Below, in pieces: positions 31,062-39,679 of a stretch of DNA of 50,015 nt (position 1 is its first letter; every line of letters begins with the position of its first letter). Source of the stretch: Gammaproteobacteria bacterium (lineage in GTDB: Bacteria; Pseudomonadota; Gammaproteobacteria; Ga0077536). The notes beneath the pieces are model-generated. The model was not told the origin of the DNA and ran no database searches. It saw nothing but the letters and a program-made list of their open reading frames with translations. The stretch is from NCBI GenBank assembly GCA_020849475.1, contig JADLGE010000011.1, forward strand, positions 1 to 50,015, in the 5' to 3' direction. Position numbers and translations under genes: made by a program.

Positions 31062-32006
31062 TCAATCGTCGATGACGATGCCCCACGGCGCGTCACCGAC
31101 CTTGATGGTGGTCGCGACGCTGTTGCTCTTGGTGTCGATCACCGAAACCTGGTTGTCGGCGCCGTCGGTGGTGTAGAGATGGGCGCCATCGCGTGATTGG
31201 GCGAGGCCCCATACGCGCTTGCCTACCGGCACGCTGGTGATGACTTCAAGGGTGTTGGCATCGAGCACGAACACACGGTTGGCGCGACCGCCGGCCACGA
31301 ACAGGCGCTTGCCGTCGCGGCTGACGACGATGTCCTTGGGCTTGGCTTGATCGTCGCTGAGCGCCATCTTGCCTAAGATGGTGCCGCTCGCGACATCCAC
31401 CTACTTCACTTCGCCGCCAATTTCAGAGGTGGCGTAGGCGAGCTTGCCGTCGGCGCTGAAGGTTGCCGAGCGCGGCCGTGCGCCGACCAGGATGCTGTTG
31501 ACCACCGTGTGTTCCGGAATGGCGATGATGTGCAGCATGTTGGTCGATTCACTGGTGACAATGGCGCGCGTGCCATCGGGCGAAATCGCCACGCCTTCCG
31601 GTTCGATGCCGACTTCGATTTCCGTCACCAGCTTGCCGGTGTGCGGGTCGATGACCGAGGCCTTGGCGTCATTCTCATTGGAAATGTAGATGTTGCCGTT
31701 CTTGTGCACGGCGAACGCTTCCGGATCGTCGCCGCTCGGGAAACTGCCCTTGACCTCGAGGGTGGCCGGGTCGAGCACCGCGATGTGATTCTCGCCGCTG
31801 ACCGCGACGTAGATGGCGCTGCCGTCCGGCGCAAGCCCGATGCCGCGCGGACGCTTGCCGATGGCGATGGTTTTGACCACCTGGTTGGTCTTGGTGTCGA
31901 TGACGCTGACGCTGTCGCCTTTTTCATTGGTGACGAAGACCCGGCCGCTGGCCGCGAGGCTGTCCAGCGTGACGCCGAGCAGCAGGGCGAGAACGAGAAT
32001 ACGCAT
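31062..32006 (-). pseudogene. PQQ-catabolism-associated beta-propeller protein, interrupted by amber codon
   Basis: The frame reads 201 codons from ATG 32006 (signal peptide MRILVLALLLGVTLDSLAA), meets a TAG at 31403-31401, and continues in the same frame for 112 more codons to 31062. The two halves together form one YVTN-type beta-propeller of about 314 residues with repeated SVIDTKTNQVV/PRGIGLAPDG units, as in the TIGR03866-like proteins next to PQQ alcohol dehydrogenases. The stop falls in GGEVK-stop-VDVASG, in the middle of a blade. It could be a true null mutation, a sequencing error, or readthrough; the downstream half remains well conserved, which speaks for a recent change or an error. 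Confidence 0.85.
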
Positions 32007-32073
32007 GGTGAAACTCCGTTGGAAATCTGCAAATGCTGAGGGAGGTGGGAGGCGCGCCGTTGATCTACTTCAT

Positions 32074-32910
32074 CTACTTCGCGCAGGCCGTGTTGCCAAG
32101 AGAATCGAGGTCGCTGTTGGGCGCGATACCGCGCACCGGCGCTTCGCCGACTATCTTGCCGTTCTCGACCAGCAACAGCGGCTGGCGTAACTGGCCATTG
32201 TCGCGAAAGCTCATGTCGACGCCTTTCTGGCCGTCGAACGCGAGATCTTTGCGCAGCGCACCGAGCAGGCCCACAGGCTCGCTGGCATGCAGACGCGCGA
32301 CGGTGTCGGACACCAGTTTGACCGCGGCCCACGCTGCCCACGCCTGATCGTTCATGGCGCGGCCGCTGGCATCGCTGTAACGCTTGTTCAATTGACTGCC
32401 GGCGTAGAGCTCGGCGCTGGCGTGCCAGGCCTGCGCGGTGGCCTGACTGCCGGGCTGCTTCTTGTGCCATTGCGCGAGGGCGTCGCTGCGCATGGCTTGA
32501 CTCGGGATGGTGTGGAAGAGATTGCCCACGCATTGCGTGCGCAGGGCGTCGTCTTCGGCGCGCACATTCAATACCGGCAACTCGGGCGCGGCGGCGGCGA
32601 TGGCGGGCAGGGCAGCCGCGTCGGCATCCACCACCACGGCGCTGGCCTTGGCTGCGCGCGCGGCGCCGATGTCGGCGCTCGCCACCAGTTGGTAAGCGAG
32701 GCCGAGGAACTTGCCCTGTGCGTTGGCTTCCTTGATGCCTTGCTGGGCGCCCGCATGGGCATCACCGTCGGCCGGACCAATGAAGGCGATGCGCACGGTC
32801 ACAGGTGTCGCGGCCCATGTCGGCGAGGTCGCCAGGGTTGCCAGCAGCACGATGAGCAGATGTGTCAGCCAGCGGCTTGGCGCCTGAAAGGTAGTGGGAA
32901 TGGATTTCAT
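32074..32910 (-). CDS. Periplasmic binding protein of PQQ alcohol dehydrogenase system
   Basis: The 278-residue product has a signal peptide (LLIVLLATLATSPTWAA) and a type 1 periplasmic-binding fold, with VRIAFIGPADGDAHAG, later HTIPSQAMRSDALAQW, MNDQAWAAWAAVKLV and the end block FDGQKGVDMSFRDNGQLRQP read up to NSDLDSLG. It resembles the TIGR03863 family found with PQQ alcohol dehydrogenases. It is shorter than I would expect for that family, so part of the N-terminal lobe may be reduced. The usual ABC permease and ATPase are not in this window. It leads the operon to the propeller and dehydrogenase genes. Confidence 0.8.
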   Translation of the reverse strand: MKSIPTTFQAPSRWLTHLLIVLLATLATSPTWAATPVTVRIAFIGPADGDAHAGAQQGIKEANAQGKFLGLAYQLVASADIGAARAAKASAVVVDADAAALPAIAAAAPELPVLNVRAEDDALRTQCVGNLFHTIPSQAMRSDALAQWHKKQPGSQATAQAWHASAELYAGSQLNKRYSDASGRAMNDQAWAAWAAVKLVSDTVARLHASEPVGLLGALRKDLAFDGQKGVDMSFRDNGQLRQPLLLVENGKIVGEAPVRGIAPNSDLDSLGNTACAK

Positions 32911-33194
32911 ATTTACAGAATGGTCCGCTCTGGTCTTTTCGATTGAATGCCGCTAGTCTGAGCCGGCCCCGTAGCCGCTCGCTAGCGCTCGGCATTCTAT
33001 ATCCGTGGATGCAGTGATACCTGAGCCCTTAGGCGCCAGGCAACGGGAAAAATTCACGAGGGGAGCGCACCAGGTGCGCAAGGTCGCCGCTGACGGACGG
33101 GCCAAGGTCCGTGTCGACGTCGATGCTCGCATGACGCTCCTCGATCAATCGGAATGCAGTCCGCGATGAACGGACGCAATCGAGGAGAATCCTG
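32911..33194. promoter_or_regulatory. Divergent intergenic region, PQQ operon / aor operon
   Basis: This 284-base gap separates two operons read in opposite directions and must hold both promoters. Two perfect dyads are seen on the aor side: GCGCACC-A-GGTGCGC (33065-33079) and ACGGAC/GTCCGT (33093-33098 with 33107-33112). Either could be an operator or leader hairpin. No consensus sigma-70 pair or sigma-54 minus-24/minus-12 box was found. The aorA start has GAGGAGA as ribosome site. Confidence 0.5.
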
Positions 33195-33662
33195 ATGCTC
33201 AAGGCGCTGCAACTCGAACCTGAAAAGTGCACCGGCTGTCTGCAGTGCGAGATGGCGTGCTCGTTTGAGAACGAAGGGGTGTTCAACCCCTCCAAGTCAC
33301 GCATCAAGGTCTTCAATTTCCACGACGAGGGGCGTTTCGCGCCTTACACCTGTTCGCAGTGCGCGGAAGCTTGGTGCATGCATGCCTGCCCGGTCGAGGC
33401 CATCGTCATCAATCCCAAGACCGGCGCCAAGGATGTGCTGGAAAGTGTGTGTGTGGGCTGCAAGGTCTGCACCATTGCCTGTCCTTTCGGCACCGTCAAT
33501 TACAACGCCGACACCGGCAAGGTCGCCAAGTGTGACCTGTGCGGCGGTGACCCGGCCTGCGCCAGCGCCTGCCCGACCGGCGCCATCACCTATGTCGATG
33601 CCGAACACACCGGCCTCGAACGCATGCGCGCCCACGCCGCGCAATCGATCCCCAAGGCTTGA
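33195..33662 (+). CDS. aorA: Polyferredoxin subunit of aldehyde oxidoreductase
   Basis: The 155-residue protein has sixteen cysteines arranged for four [4Fe-4S] clusters: CTGCLQCEMAC, CSQCAEAWCMHAC, CVGCKVCTIAC and CDLCGGDPACASAC. This is the HycB/CooF/DMSO-reductase-B type fold and fits the electron-transfer subunit AorA of bacterial tungsten aldehyde oxidoreductases such as that of Aromatoleum. It would carry electrons between the tungsten subunit and the flavin subunit. It starts the aor operon; aorB follows after 21 bases. The ATG at 33195 is preceded by GAGGAGA. Confidence 0.9.
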   Translation: MLKALQLEPEKCTGCLQCEMACSFENEGVFNPSKSRIKVFNFHDEGRFAPYTCSQCAEAWCMHACPVEAIVINPKTGAKDVLESVCVGCKVCTIACPFGTVNYNADTGKVAKCDLCGGDPACASACPTGAITYVDAEHTGLERMRAHAAQSIPKA

Positions 33663-33683
33663 GTCAGGCGGGAGATACGCACC

Positions 33684-35534
33684 ATGGCATGGCAAAGAAA
33701 ATTACTGCGCGTTGATTTGACCGCCGGCACCTGCCGCGCTGAGCCGCTCAACATGGAGTGGGCGCTGAAATACATCGGTCAGCGTGGCCTCGCGACCAAG
33801 TATTTGTGCGAAGAAATCGACCCCAAGGTCGACGCGCTGTCGCCGGGCAACAAGATGATCATGGCCACCGGTCCCCTGACCGGCACCATGGCCGCCACCG
33901 GCGGACGCTATTCAGTCATCACCAAGAGCCCCTTTACCGGTGCCATCGCCTGCTCCAATTCCGGTGGTTTCATCGGCGCAGAAATGAAAGCCGCCGGTTG
34001 GGACATGGTCATTTTCGAGGGCAAGTCGCCCAAGCCGGTGTATCTCCTGCTCGAGAATGACAACGCCCAGCTGCTGTCAGCCGAAGGCCTGTGGGGCAAG
34101 TCGGTATGGGAAACCGATGACATCATCCACACCACCCACCAAGACCCGCTGTTGCGCGTGGCCTGCGTCGGCCGCTCGGCTGAAGAGGGCTGCCTGTACG
34201 CCGGCGTGGTCAACGACAAGCACCGGGCTGCCGGGCGCTCCGGCGTCGGCACGGTGATGGCATCCAAGAATCTCAAGGCGGTCGCCATTCGCGGCACCTT
34301 GGGCGTCGGTGGCGTGCGCGACTTCAAGGCGTTCATGAATGCCGCCGCGGTCGGCAAGAAGGTCCTGAAAGACAATGCCGTGACCGGCATCGGCCTGCCG
34401 ACCATGGGCACCCAGGTGTTGATGAACGTCATCAACGAAGTCGGTGCGATGCCGACCCGCAACATGCGCGAAGTGCAGTTTGAAGGCGCCGCCAAGATCT
34501 CGGCGGAAGCCATGCATGAGCCGCGCGAGAGTGACGGCAAGCCCAATCTCGTCACCAATGCCGCGTGCTTTGGTTGCACCATCGCCTGCGGCCGCATTTC
34601 GACCATCGATCCGCAGCACTACACGATCAGCAACAAGCCCGAATACAGGGGCGCGTCCGGTGGCCTCGAGTACGAGGCAGCGTGGGCGCTGGGTTGCGAT
34701 ACGGGTGTGGACGATCTCGATGCGCTGACCTACGCAAATTTCCTGTGCAACGAAGACGGCTTCGACCCGATTTCCTTCGGCTCGACGGTGGCGGCAGCCA
34801 TGGAGCTGTTCGACATCGGCGCCATCACCACCAAGGACACCGGCGGCATCGAGATGCGTTTTGGCTCGGCCGAGGCGCTGACCAAGGCCGCCGAGCTGGT
34901 GGCGACCGGCGTCGGCTTTGGCAAGGACCTGGGCCTTGGCTCCAAACGCCTCACCGCCAAGTACGGCCATCCCGATCTGTCGATGACGGTCAAGGGCCAG
35001 GAATTCCCGGCCTACGACCCGCGCGGCATCCAGGGCATGGGCCTGACCTATGCGACCTCCAACCGCGGCGCCTGCCATTTGCGCAGCTACACCGTGTCGT
35101 CGGAAATCATGGGCGTGCCGGTCAAGACCGATCCGCTGTCGACCGAGGGCAAACCGGAATTGGTCAAAGCCTTCCAGGACGCGACCGCGGCCGTCGATTC
35201 CACTGGCCTGTGCGTGTTCACGACTTTTGCCTGGACCTTGGCCGACATCGCGCCGCAGGTCGACGCCGCCTGCGAAGGCGGCTGGACGCCGGAAACCATG
35301 CTCGAAGCGGGCGAACGTATCTGGAACCTTGAGCGCCAGTTCAATCTCGACGCCGGCCTGACCGCCGCCGACGACACCTTGCCCAAGCGCTTGCTGAAAG
35401 ACGCGGCCAAGACCGGCCCCGCCAAGGGCCAGGTCAACCGGCTGCACGAAATGCTGCCCCAGTATTACGAAATTCGTGGCTGGACCGCCGACGGGCGCCC
35501 GACCGCCGACACCTTGAAGCGGCTCGACGTCTGA
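33684..35534 (+). CDS. aorB: Tungsten-dependent aldehyde:ferredoxin oxidoreductase, catalytic subunit
   Basis: AOR oxidises aldehydes to acids (or reduces acids) with a tungsto-bispterin cofactor in the cytoplasm. The 616-residue product has the N-terminal domain (LLRVDLTAGTCRAEPLN, GRYSVITKSPFTG) and the cluster-binding cysteines Cys295, Cys298 and Cys302 (AACFGCTIACGR) plus Cys510 (STGLCVFTTF), matching the spacing of Pyrococcus furiosus AOR (288, 291, 295, 494). The flanking genes aorA, aorC and aorD are those of the heteromeric bacterial AOR. Tungsten rather than molybdenum is inferred from the family. Confidence 0.95.
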   Translation: MAWQRKLLRVDLTAGTCRAEPLNMEWALKYIGQRGLATKYLCEEIDPKVDALSPGNKMIMATGPLTGTMAATGGRYSVITKSPFTGAIACSNSGGFIGAEMKAAGWDMVIFEGKSPKPVYLLLENDNAQLLSAEGLWGKSVWETDDIIHTTHQDPLLRVACVGRSAEEGCLYAGVVNDKHRAAGRSGVGTVMASKNLKAVAIRGTLGVGGVRDFKAFMNAAAVGKKVLKDNAVTGIGLPTMGTQVLMNVINEVGAMPTRNMREVQFEGAAKISAEAMHEPRESDGKPNLVTNAACFGCTIACGRISTIDPQHYTISNKPEYRGASGGLEYEAAWALGCDTGVDDLDALTYANFLCNEDGFDPISFGSTVAAAMELFDIGAITTKDTGGIEMRFGSAEALTKAAELVATGVGFGKDLGLGSKRLTAKYGHPDLSMTVKGQEFPAYDPRGIQGMGLTYATSNRGACHLRSYTVSSEIMGVPVKTDPLSTEGKPELVKAFQDATAAVDSTGLCVFTTFAWTLADIAPQVDAACEGGWTPETMLEAGERIWNLERQFNLDAGLTAADDTLPKRLLKDAAKTGPAKGQVNRLHEMLPQYYEIRGWTADGRPTADTLKRLDV

Positions 35535-35566
35535 ATACACCCGCGAGCCATCGGAGCACAGCAGCC

Positions 35567-36835
35567 ATGCAACATGTCGTGATTGGAGCCGGACCGTCGG
35601 GCGTCATTGCCGCCGAGACCCTGCGCAAACTGCAACCCAAGGCCAGCGTCACGCTGGTCGGTGATGAGCCGGAGGCGCCGTACTCGCGCATGGCCATCCC
35701 GTATTTCCTCGTCAAGCAGATTGCCGAGCAGGGCACTCACCTGCGCAAGACCGCAGACCATTTCGCCAAGCGCGAGATCAAGGTGTTGCAGAAGCGCGTG
35801 GAGGGGCTCGACCGCGCCGCCAGGCAATTGACGCTGGCCGGTGGCGACAAGCTCGCTTACGACAATCTCCTCATCGCGACGGGCTCGCGGCCGGTGTCGC
35901 CGCCCATCCCGGGTATCGATCTGCCGGGCGTGACCTCGTGCTGGACGCTGGCCGATGCACGCCGCATCGCCGCCACCGCCAAGCCCGGTGCGCGTGTGGT
36001 GCTGATGGGCGCAGGCTTCATCGGCTGCATCATCCTCGAAGCGCTGGCCAAGAGCGGCGCGACCCTGACGGTGGTCGAGATGGAAGGGCGCATGGTGCCG
36101 CGCATGATGAACGACACCGCCGGCAACATGATCAAGGACTGGTGCCAGGAGCACGGCGTGACCGTGCACACCTCGACCAAGGTCAATGCCATCGAGAAGC
36201 ACGGCAACGCCTTGCGCGTGGTGCTCAATTCCGGCGCCACGGTCGATGTCGACTTGGTGGTGTCGGCTACCGGTGTGCGCCCCAATATCGAACTGGTGAA
36301 AGACAGCGGCATCGCCACCGACCAGGGCATCCTGGTCAACCGTCAGATGCAGACCAATGACCCGAGCATCTTCGCTGCCGGCGATGTCGCCCAGGGCATC
36401 GATTTTTCCACCGGCGAATATTCGGTGCAGGCCATTCAGCCAACCGCGGCCGATCACGGCCAACTCGCGGCGCGCAACATGGCCGGCCAGAAGGGCGCGC
36501 TGCATCGCGGCTGCGTCAACATGAACGTGCTCGACACCCTTGGTCTGATTTCCAGTTCCTTCGGATTGTGGATGGGCAAGGCCGGCGGCGATTCGGCTGA
36601 ACTGCTCAATCGCGAACGCTATCGCTACCTCAATTTGCAATTCGAAGACGATGTGCTGGTGGGCGCGACCAGCCTGGGTCTGACCCAGCATGTCGGCGTG
36701 CTGCGCGGCTTGATTCAGACCAAGACCCGCCTCGGCGCCTGGAAAGACAAACTGGTCGCCGATCCGACGCGCATCATGGAAGCCTACCTCGCCAGCACCC
36801 AGGCGGTCGGTTTCAATGCCGGCGTGCTGAAGTAG
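35567..36835 (+). CDS. aorC: FAD/NAD(P)-dependent subunit of aldehyde oxidoreductase
   Basis: The 422-residue protein is a pyridine-nucleotide-disulfide-type flavoprotein: FAD-binding VVIGAGPSGVIAAE near the N-terminus, ATGSRP, the NAD-binding VVLMGAGFIGCIILE near residue 145, and FAAGDVAQ. It lacks the redox-active C-x4-C of glutathione-reductase-like enzymes, so it is an NADH oxidase/ferredoxin-reductase type. In Aromatoleum AOR the equivalent AorC links the clusters to NAD. It starts 32 bases after aorB. The ending contains a block (LRGLIQTKTRLGAWKDKL) and no extra domain. Confidence 0.9.
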   Translation: MQHVVIGAGPSGVIAAETLRKLQPKASVTLVGDEPEAPYSRMAIPYFLVKQIAEQGTHLRKTADHFAKREIKVLQKRVEGLDRAARQLTLAGGDKLAYDNLLIATGSRPVSPPIPGIDLPGVTSCWTLADARRIAATAKPGARVVLMGAGFIGCIILEALAKSGATLTVVEMEGRMVPRMMNDTAGNMIKDWCQEHGVTVHTSTKVNAIEKHGNALRVVLNSGATVDVDLVVSATGVRPNIELVKDSGIATDQGILVNRQMQTNDPSIFAAGDVAQGIDFSTGEYSVQAIQPTAADHGQLAARNMAGQKGALHRGCVNMNVLDTLGLISSSFGLWMGKAGGDSAELLNRERYRYLNLQFEDDVLVGATSLGLTQHVGVLRGLIQTKTRLGAWKDKLVADPTRIMEAYLASTQAVGFNAGVLK

Positions 36836-36859
36836 CATCGCGCGGCGCTGAGCAGTTAG

Positions 36860-36895
36860 CATGCCGACTCCGCGCGTAGGGCGGGGTCCGGCATG
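36860..36895 (+). other. Long stem-loop between aorC and aorD
   Basis: A 36-base sequence folds into a stem of 14 pairs (one T-G pair, one bulged C on the right side) around a seven-base loop; the outer arms read CATGCCG and CGGCATG. It sits 14 bases before the aorD GTG start. It may be an RNA-processing or stability element that sets the ratio of AorD to the structural subunits, or a REP-like repeat. Confidence 0.65.
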
Positions 36896-36908
36896 ACGAG
36901 AGCAGCGC

Positions 36909-37160
36909 GTGAAGATCACATTTAAACTGTTTGCGTCGCTGGCGCAGTATCTGCCCAGTGACGCGGTCCGCAATATCATCGAAATCGACATCGCGCCCGA
37001 CACCACGGTGCACGAGATCATCGACCGCTACCATGTGCCGCGTCCGTCGGCCCATCTCATCCTGATCAACGGGCTGTACGTCGAACCCGAAGATCGCGAT
37101 CGACCGATGTTGCACGAAGGTGACGCGCTCGCTATCTGGCCGCCAGTGGCGGGTGGCTGA
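36909..37160 (+). CDS. aorD: MoaD/ThiS-like sulfur carrier of the aor operon
   Basis: The 83-residue protein has a ubiquitin-like beta-grasp pattern and ends in the di-glycine (PPVAGG) that MoaD and ThiS use to carry sulfur as thiocarboxylate. In aor operons such a protein probably helps make the tungsten pterin cofactor. The start is GTG 36909 (KITFKLFASLAQYLP follows). It lies 73 bases after aorC across the stem-loop at 36860-36895 and 21 bases before the TPR-sulfotransferase gene. Length and GG end support the call. Confidence 0.88.
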   Translation: MKITFKLFASLAQYLPSDAVRNIIEIDIAPDTTVHEIIDRYHVPRPSAHLILINGLYVEPEDRDRPMLHEGDALAIWPPVAGG

Positions 37161-37181
37161 GCCTCCTCCCGGCAAGCGCCC

Positions 37182-39191
37182 ATGAGTCAACCTCCGCAAC
37201 CCACGGCGCTCAGCGCACAGCAGCTGTTCGACAACGCGCAGCGCCTGCACGCGGCCGGTGAGCTGCGCCAGGCGGAACACCTTTATCGCGAGATTCTGCG
37301 CCGCGATCCCAGTCATGCCGCCGCCGTCGGCGCGCTCGGTGTGATCGCCTGCCAGACCGGCAACCTCGAGGCGGGCGTCAAGCTGCTGCGCGAAGCGCTT
37401 GCCCATGCGCCCGGCGACGCCGACCTCAACAACAATCTCGGCATGGCCTTGATGTCGATGGGCGACGCAGTGGCGGCGCGACCGCTGTTCGAGCTGGCGC
37501 TGACGGCGCGTCCGCGCTTTCCCGAAGCGCACTTCAATGGCGGCAACGCGTGCCTCGCGGAAGGCCAGCATGCAGCCGCCGAAAAGCACTATCGCGCGGC
37601 GCTGCGTCAGCGCGCCGACTATGTCGACGCCGCCAATAATCTCGGCAACCTGCTGTTCGACCTCGGTCGTATGGACGAAGCGGCGCAGTGCATGCACAAA
37701 GTCGTGCAGCTTGCGCCGCGTTTTGCGCCCGGCCAGCTGGGCCTGGCGCGCGCCCTGGCGGGTGCGGGCAAGACCGAGCAGGCGGTCGCCGCGTGTCGGC
37801 GGGCGCTTGAACTGGACGACACGCAGGTGCCGGCCTGGGAATTGTTGGCGATGTGCCTGCGGCGCCTCGGCGAACTCGAGGGCGCGGCCCAGACCCTGGC
37901 CCGCGCCGTGCCGCTCGCGCCGCAGAGTGCGACGCTGCGCGATCAACTCGGTCTCGTGCAATTCAGCCTCGGCCAGGTGGAAGAGGCGGCCGCGAACTTC
38001 GAGGCTGCTGAAGCCATCGCGGCTGGGCAGCCCCAGTACGCGACCCATGTCGGCATGGCCGCGAGCGCGCGCGGTGACAGAGAGCGCGCGCGGCTGGCAT
38101 TCGAACGCGCACTGGCGGTGGCGCCGGGCCATGCCGAAGCCTTGCGCAACCTGGCCGAAATGGCCGCCGATGACGCCCAGGCGAGGGCGCTCGAGCAGCG
38201 CATCGATCGCGGGCTCGCGAGCGCGACGGACAGTGCCGCGCGCAGCCAGCTGTTGTTCGCGCAAGGGCGCCTGCGCGATCTGCGTGGCGACTACACGGGA
38301 GCATTTGCGAGCTTCAGCGCCGCCAATGCCCTGCGTCGCGATGCGGTGCCTTTCGATCGCGCAGGCCAGCGACAGTTCATCGATGCCGTCATCGAGACTT
38401 TTTCCGAAGATTTCATGCGCCGCGCGTCGCTGCACGCCAATCCCAGTGAGCGTCCGGTCTTCATTCTCGGCATGCCGCGCGCCGGCACCTCGCTGGTCGA
38501 GCAGATTGTCGCCAGTCATTCGCAGGTGCACGGGGCTGGCGAGCTGGTGTTCTTCCCGGCGCAGGTGCCGGCGCTGGTACGCCGCGAAGGCCACGGCACC
38601 GGCTATCCGCGTGGCCTGGGCCGGCGCCTGGTCGAACTCGGCCAGCTCGCGCCGCGCTACCTGGCGCTGCTGCAGCAGCGCAATGGTGAGGCCGCCCGCG
38701 TCACCGACAAGATGCCCTACAACTTTCTCTATCTCGGCGCGATTGCGGCGCTCTTCCCCCATGCGCGCGTCATTCATTGCCGGCGTGACCCGCTCGCCAC
38801 CTGCCATTCGATTTTCACCCGCGACCTGGCCGGCAGTCACCCTTATTCCTATGACCTCGAGAGCCTCGCCGAGGCCTATGTCGGTTATCGGCGGCTCATG
38901 GCCCATTGGCGCCAGCGCCTGCCGATAGCGATGCTCGACCTCGACTATGAGCAGCTGCTCGACGACCAGGAAGGCGAAAGCCGGCGGCTCGTTGAATTCC
39001 TGGGCCTGCCCTGGGAAGACGCCTGCCTGCGCTTCCACGAGTCGCGCCGGGTGGTGGCCACCGCCAGCCAGTGGCAGGTGCGGCGGCCCTTGTATACCGA
39101 GGCCCGCGACCACTGGCGCAATTATCAGCAGGCCCTGGCGCCGCTTGCTGCGGCGCTGGCGCACGGCGCCGCGTCGGGCAGCGGCCCGTGA
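37182..39191 (+). CDS. TPR-repeat sulfotransferase
   Basis: The 669-residue protein has about nine to ten tetratricopeptide repeats (residues about 12-330, for example LRQAEHLYREILRRDPSHAAA, seen in 20-residue steps) and a C-terminal sulfotransferase domain (about 420-660). The PAPS 5'-phosphosulfate loop is FILGMPRAGTSLVEQIVASH near residue 427, and the 3'-phosphate site is VIHCRRDPLATCHSIF. Enzymes with this layout transfer sulfate to sugars or tyrosines. The target is unknown. It follows aorD by 21 bases on the same strand, and overlaps the next small gene by four bases, so it seems part of the aor transcript. Confidence 0.9.
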   Translation: MSQPPQPTALSAQQLFDNAQRLHAAGELRQAEHLYREILRRDPSHAAAVGALGVIACQTGNLEAGVKLLREALAHAPGDADLNNNLGMALMSMGDAVAARPLFELALTARPRFPEAHFNGGNACLAEGQHAAAEKHYRAALRQRADYVDAANNLGNLLFDLGRMDEAAQCMHKVVQLAPRFAPGQLGLARALAGAGKTEQAVAACRRALELDDTQVPAWELLAMCLRRLGELEGAAQTLARAVPLAPQSATLRDQLGLVQFSLGQVEEAAANFEAAEAIAAGQPQYATHVGMAASARGDRERARLAFERALAVAPGHAEALRNLAEMAADDAQARALEQRIDRGLASATDSAARSQLLFAQGRLRDLRGDYTGAFASFSAANALRRDAVPFDRAGQRQFIDAVIETFSEDFMRRASLHANPSERPVFILGMPRAGTSLVEQIVASHSQVHGAGELVFFPAQVPALVRREGHGTGYPRGLGRRLVELGQLAPRYLALLQQRNGEAARVTDKMPYNFLYLGAIAALFPHARVIHCRRDPLATCHSIFTRDLAGSHPYSYDLESLAEAYVGYRRLMAHWRQRLPIAMLDLDYEQLLDDQEGESRRLVEFLGLPWEDACLRFHESRRVVATASQWQVRRPLYTEARDHWRNYQQALAPLAAALAHGAASGSGP

Positions 39192-39499
39192 CCGCGGCCG
39201 GTGAGCAGCCGCTGCGCGTCGCGCGCGCGGCGATGGGCATCTCCCACGACGATTTTTTCCGGGTGTTGCCGCTGGTGCTGGCCGGTGCCGAGTGGCGACG
39301 CGAAGGGCTGAGCATTCACGCCGAATGGCCACAGGGCGCACGGCTGGTGGCGAGTATTTCAGCGCAAGGCCAACGTCGCATCGCCTCGCTGTGTCTGCCC
39401 TGTGTCGACGTCGAGCTCACGTTTCATGGGCTGGACGCCGCTGAGTGCGCGAGCTTCGTGCAGCGCTTCGATACCGCGTTTCAGAAGGGCGGCGGCTGA
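39188..39499 (+). CDS. Small protein of unknown function at end of aor operon
   Basis: The 103-residue product starts at GTG 39188, overlapping the sulfotransferase stop as GTGA; a longer open frame upstream lies inside that gene and is not used. The sequence has a mixed alpha/beta pattern with MGISHDDFFRVLPLVL, LCLPCVDVELTFHGL and the end FVQRFDTAFQKGGG. I recognise no named family. The terminal GGG is notable beside a GG-ending MoaD-like protein. It is the last gene before a strong terminator at 39572-39601, so it belongs to the operon. Possible roles include assisting AOR or the sulfotransferase; this is a guess. Confidence 0.75.
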   Translation: MTAAGEQPLRVARAAMGISHDDFFRVLPLVLAGAEWRREGLSIHAEWPQGARLVASISAQGQRRIASLCLPCVDVELTFHGLDAAECASFVQRFDTAFQKGGG

Positions 39500-39571
39500 A
39501 ATCCGGCGTCGGGCGTTGCCCGTACTGCTCCGAATTGTGGCGTTTCGTCGTTGCATTCGCGCTACAGAATG

Positions 39572-39601
39572 AAAAATCCCCCGCAAGTGGCGGATTTTTT
39601 T
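39572..39601 (+). terminator. Rho-independent terminator after aor operon
   Basis: AAAAATCC (39572-39579) pairs with GGATTTTT (39592-39599), and the inner CCGC can also pair with GCGG. A run of T follows. It fits a terminator for the aor/sulfotransferase transcript and, because of the A run on the left, could work on both strands. Confidence 0.8.
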
Positions 39602-39613
39602 GTTGCAAAAGTG

Positions 39614-39642
39614 TTGGCAGCGTAGATTTTATGAACTAGAAT
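39614..39642 (+). promoter_or_regulatory. Sigma-70 promoter of porin gene
   Basis: TTGGCA (39614-39619) and TAGAAT (39637-39642) are separated by exactly 17 bases, each with five of six consensus bases. The expected start is near 39649, giving a leader of about 155 bases before the porin ATG. Strong expression is expected. Confidence 0.8.
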
Positions 39643-39679
39643 CGACCACGAATTGAAACTTCGCCGGTTACCCAAAGCG

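Noticed and set aside
36813..39341. 842-codon open frame on the minus strand opposite the TPR-sulfotransferase
   Set aside because: It mirrors a clear plus-strand gene, has low-complexity Arg/Ala/Gln-rich sequence with no domain, and arises from high GC at third positions.
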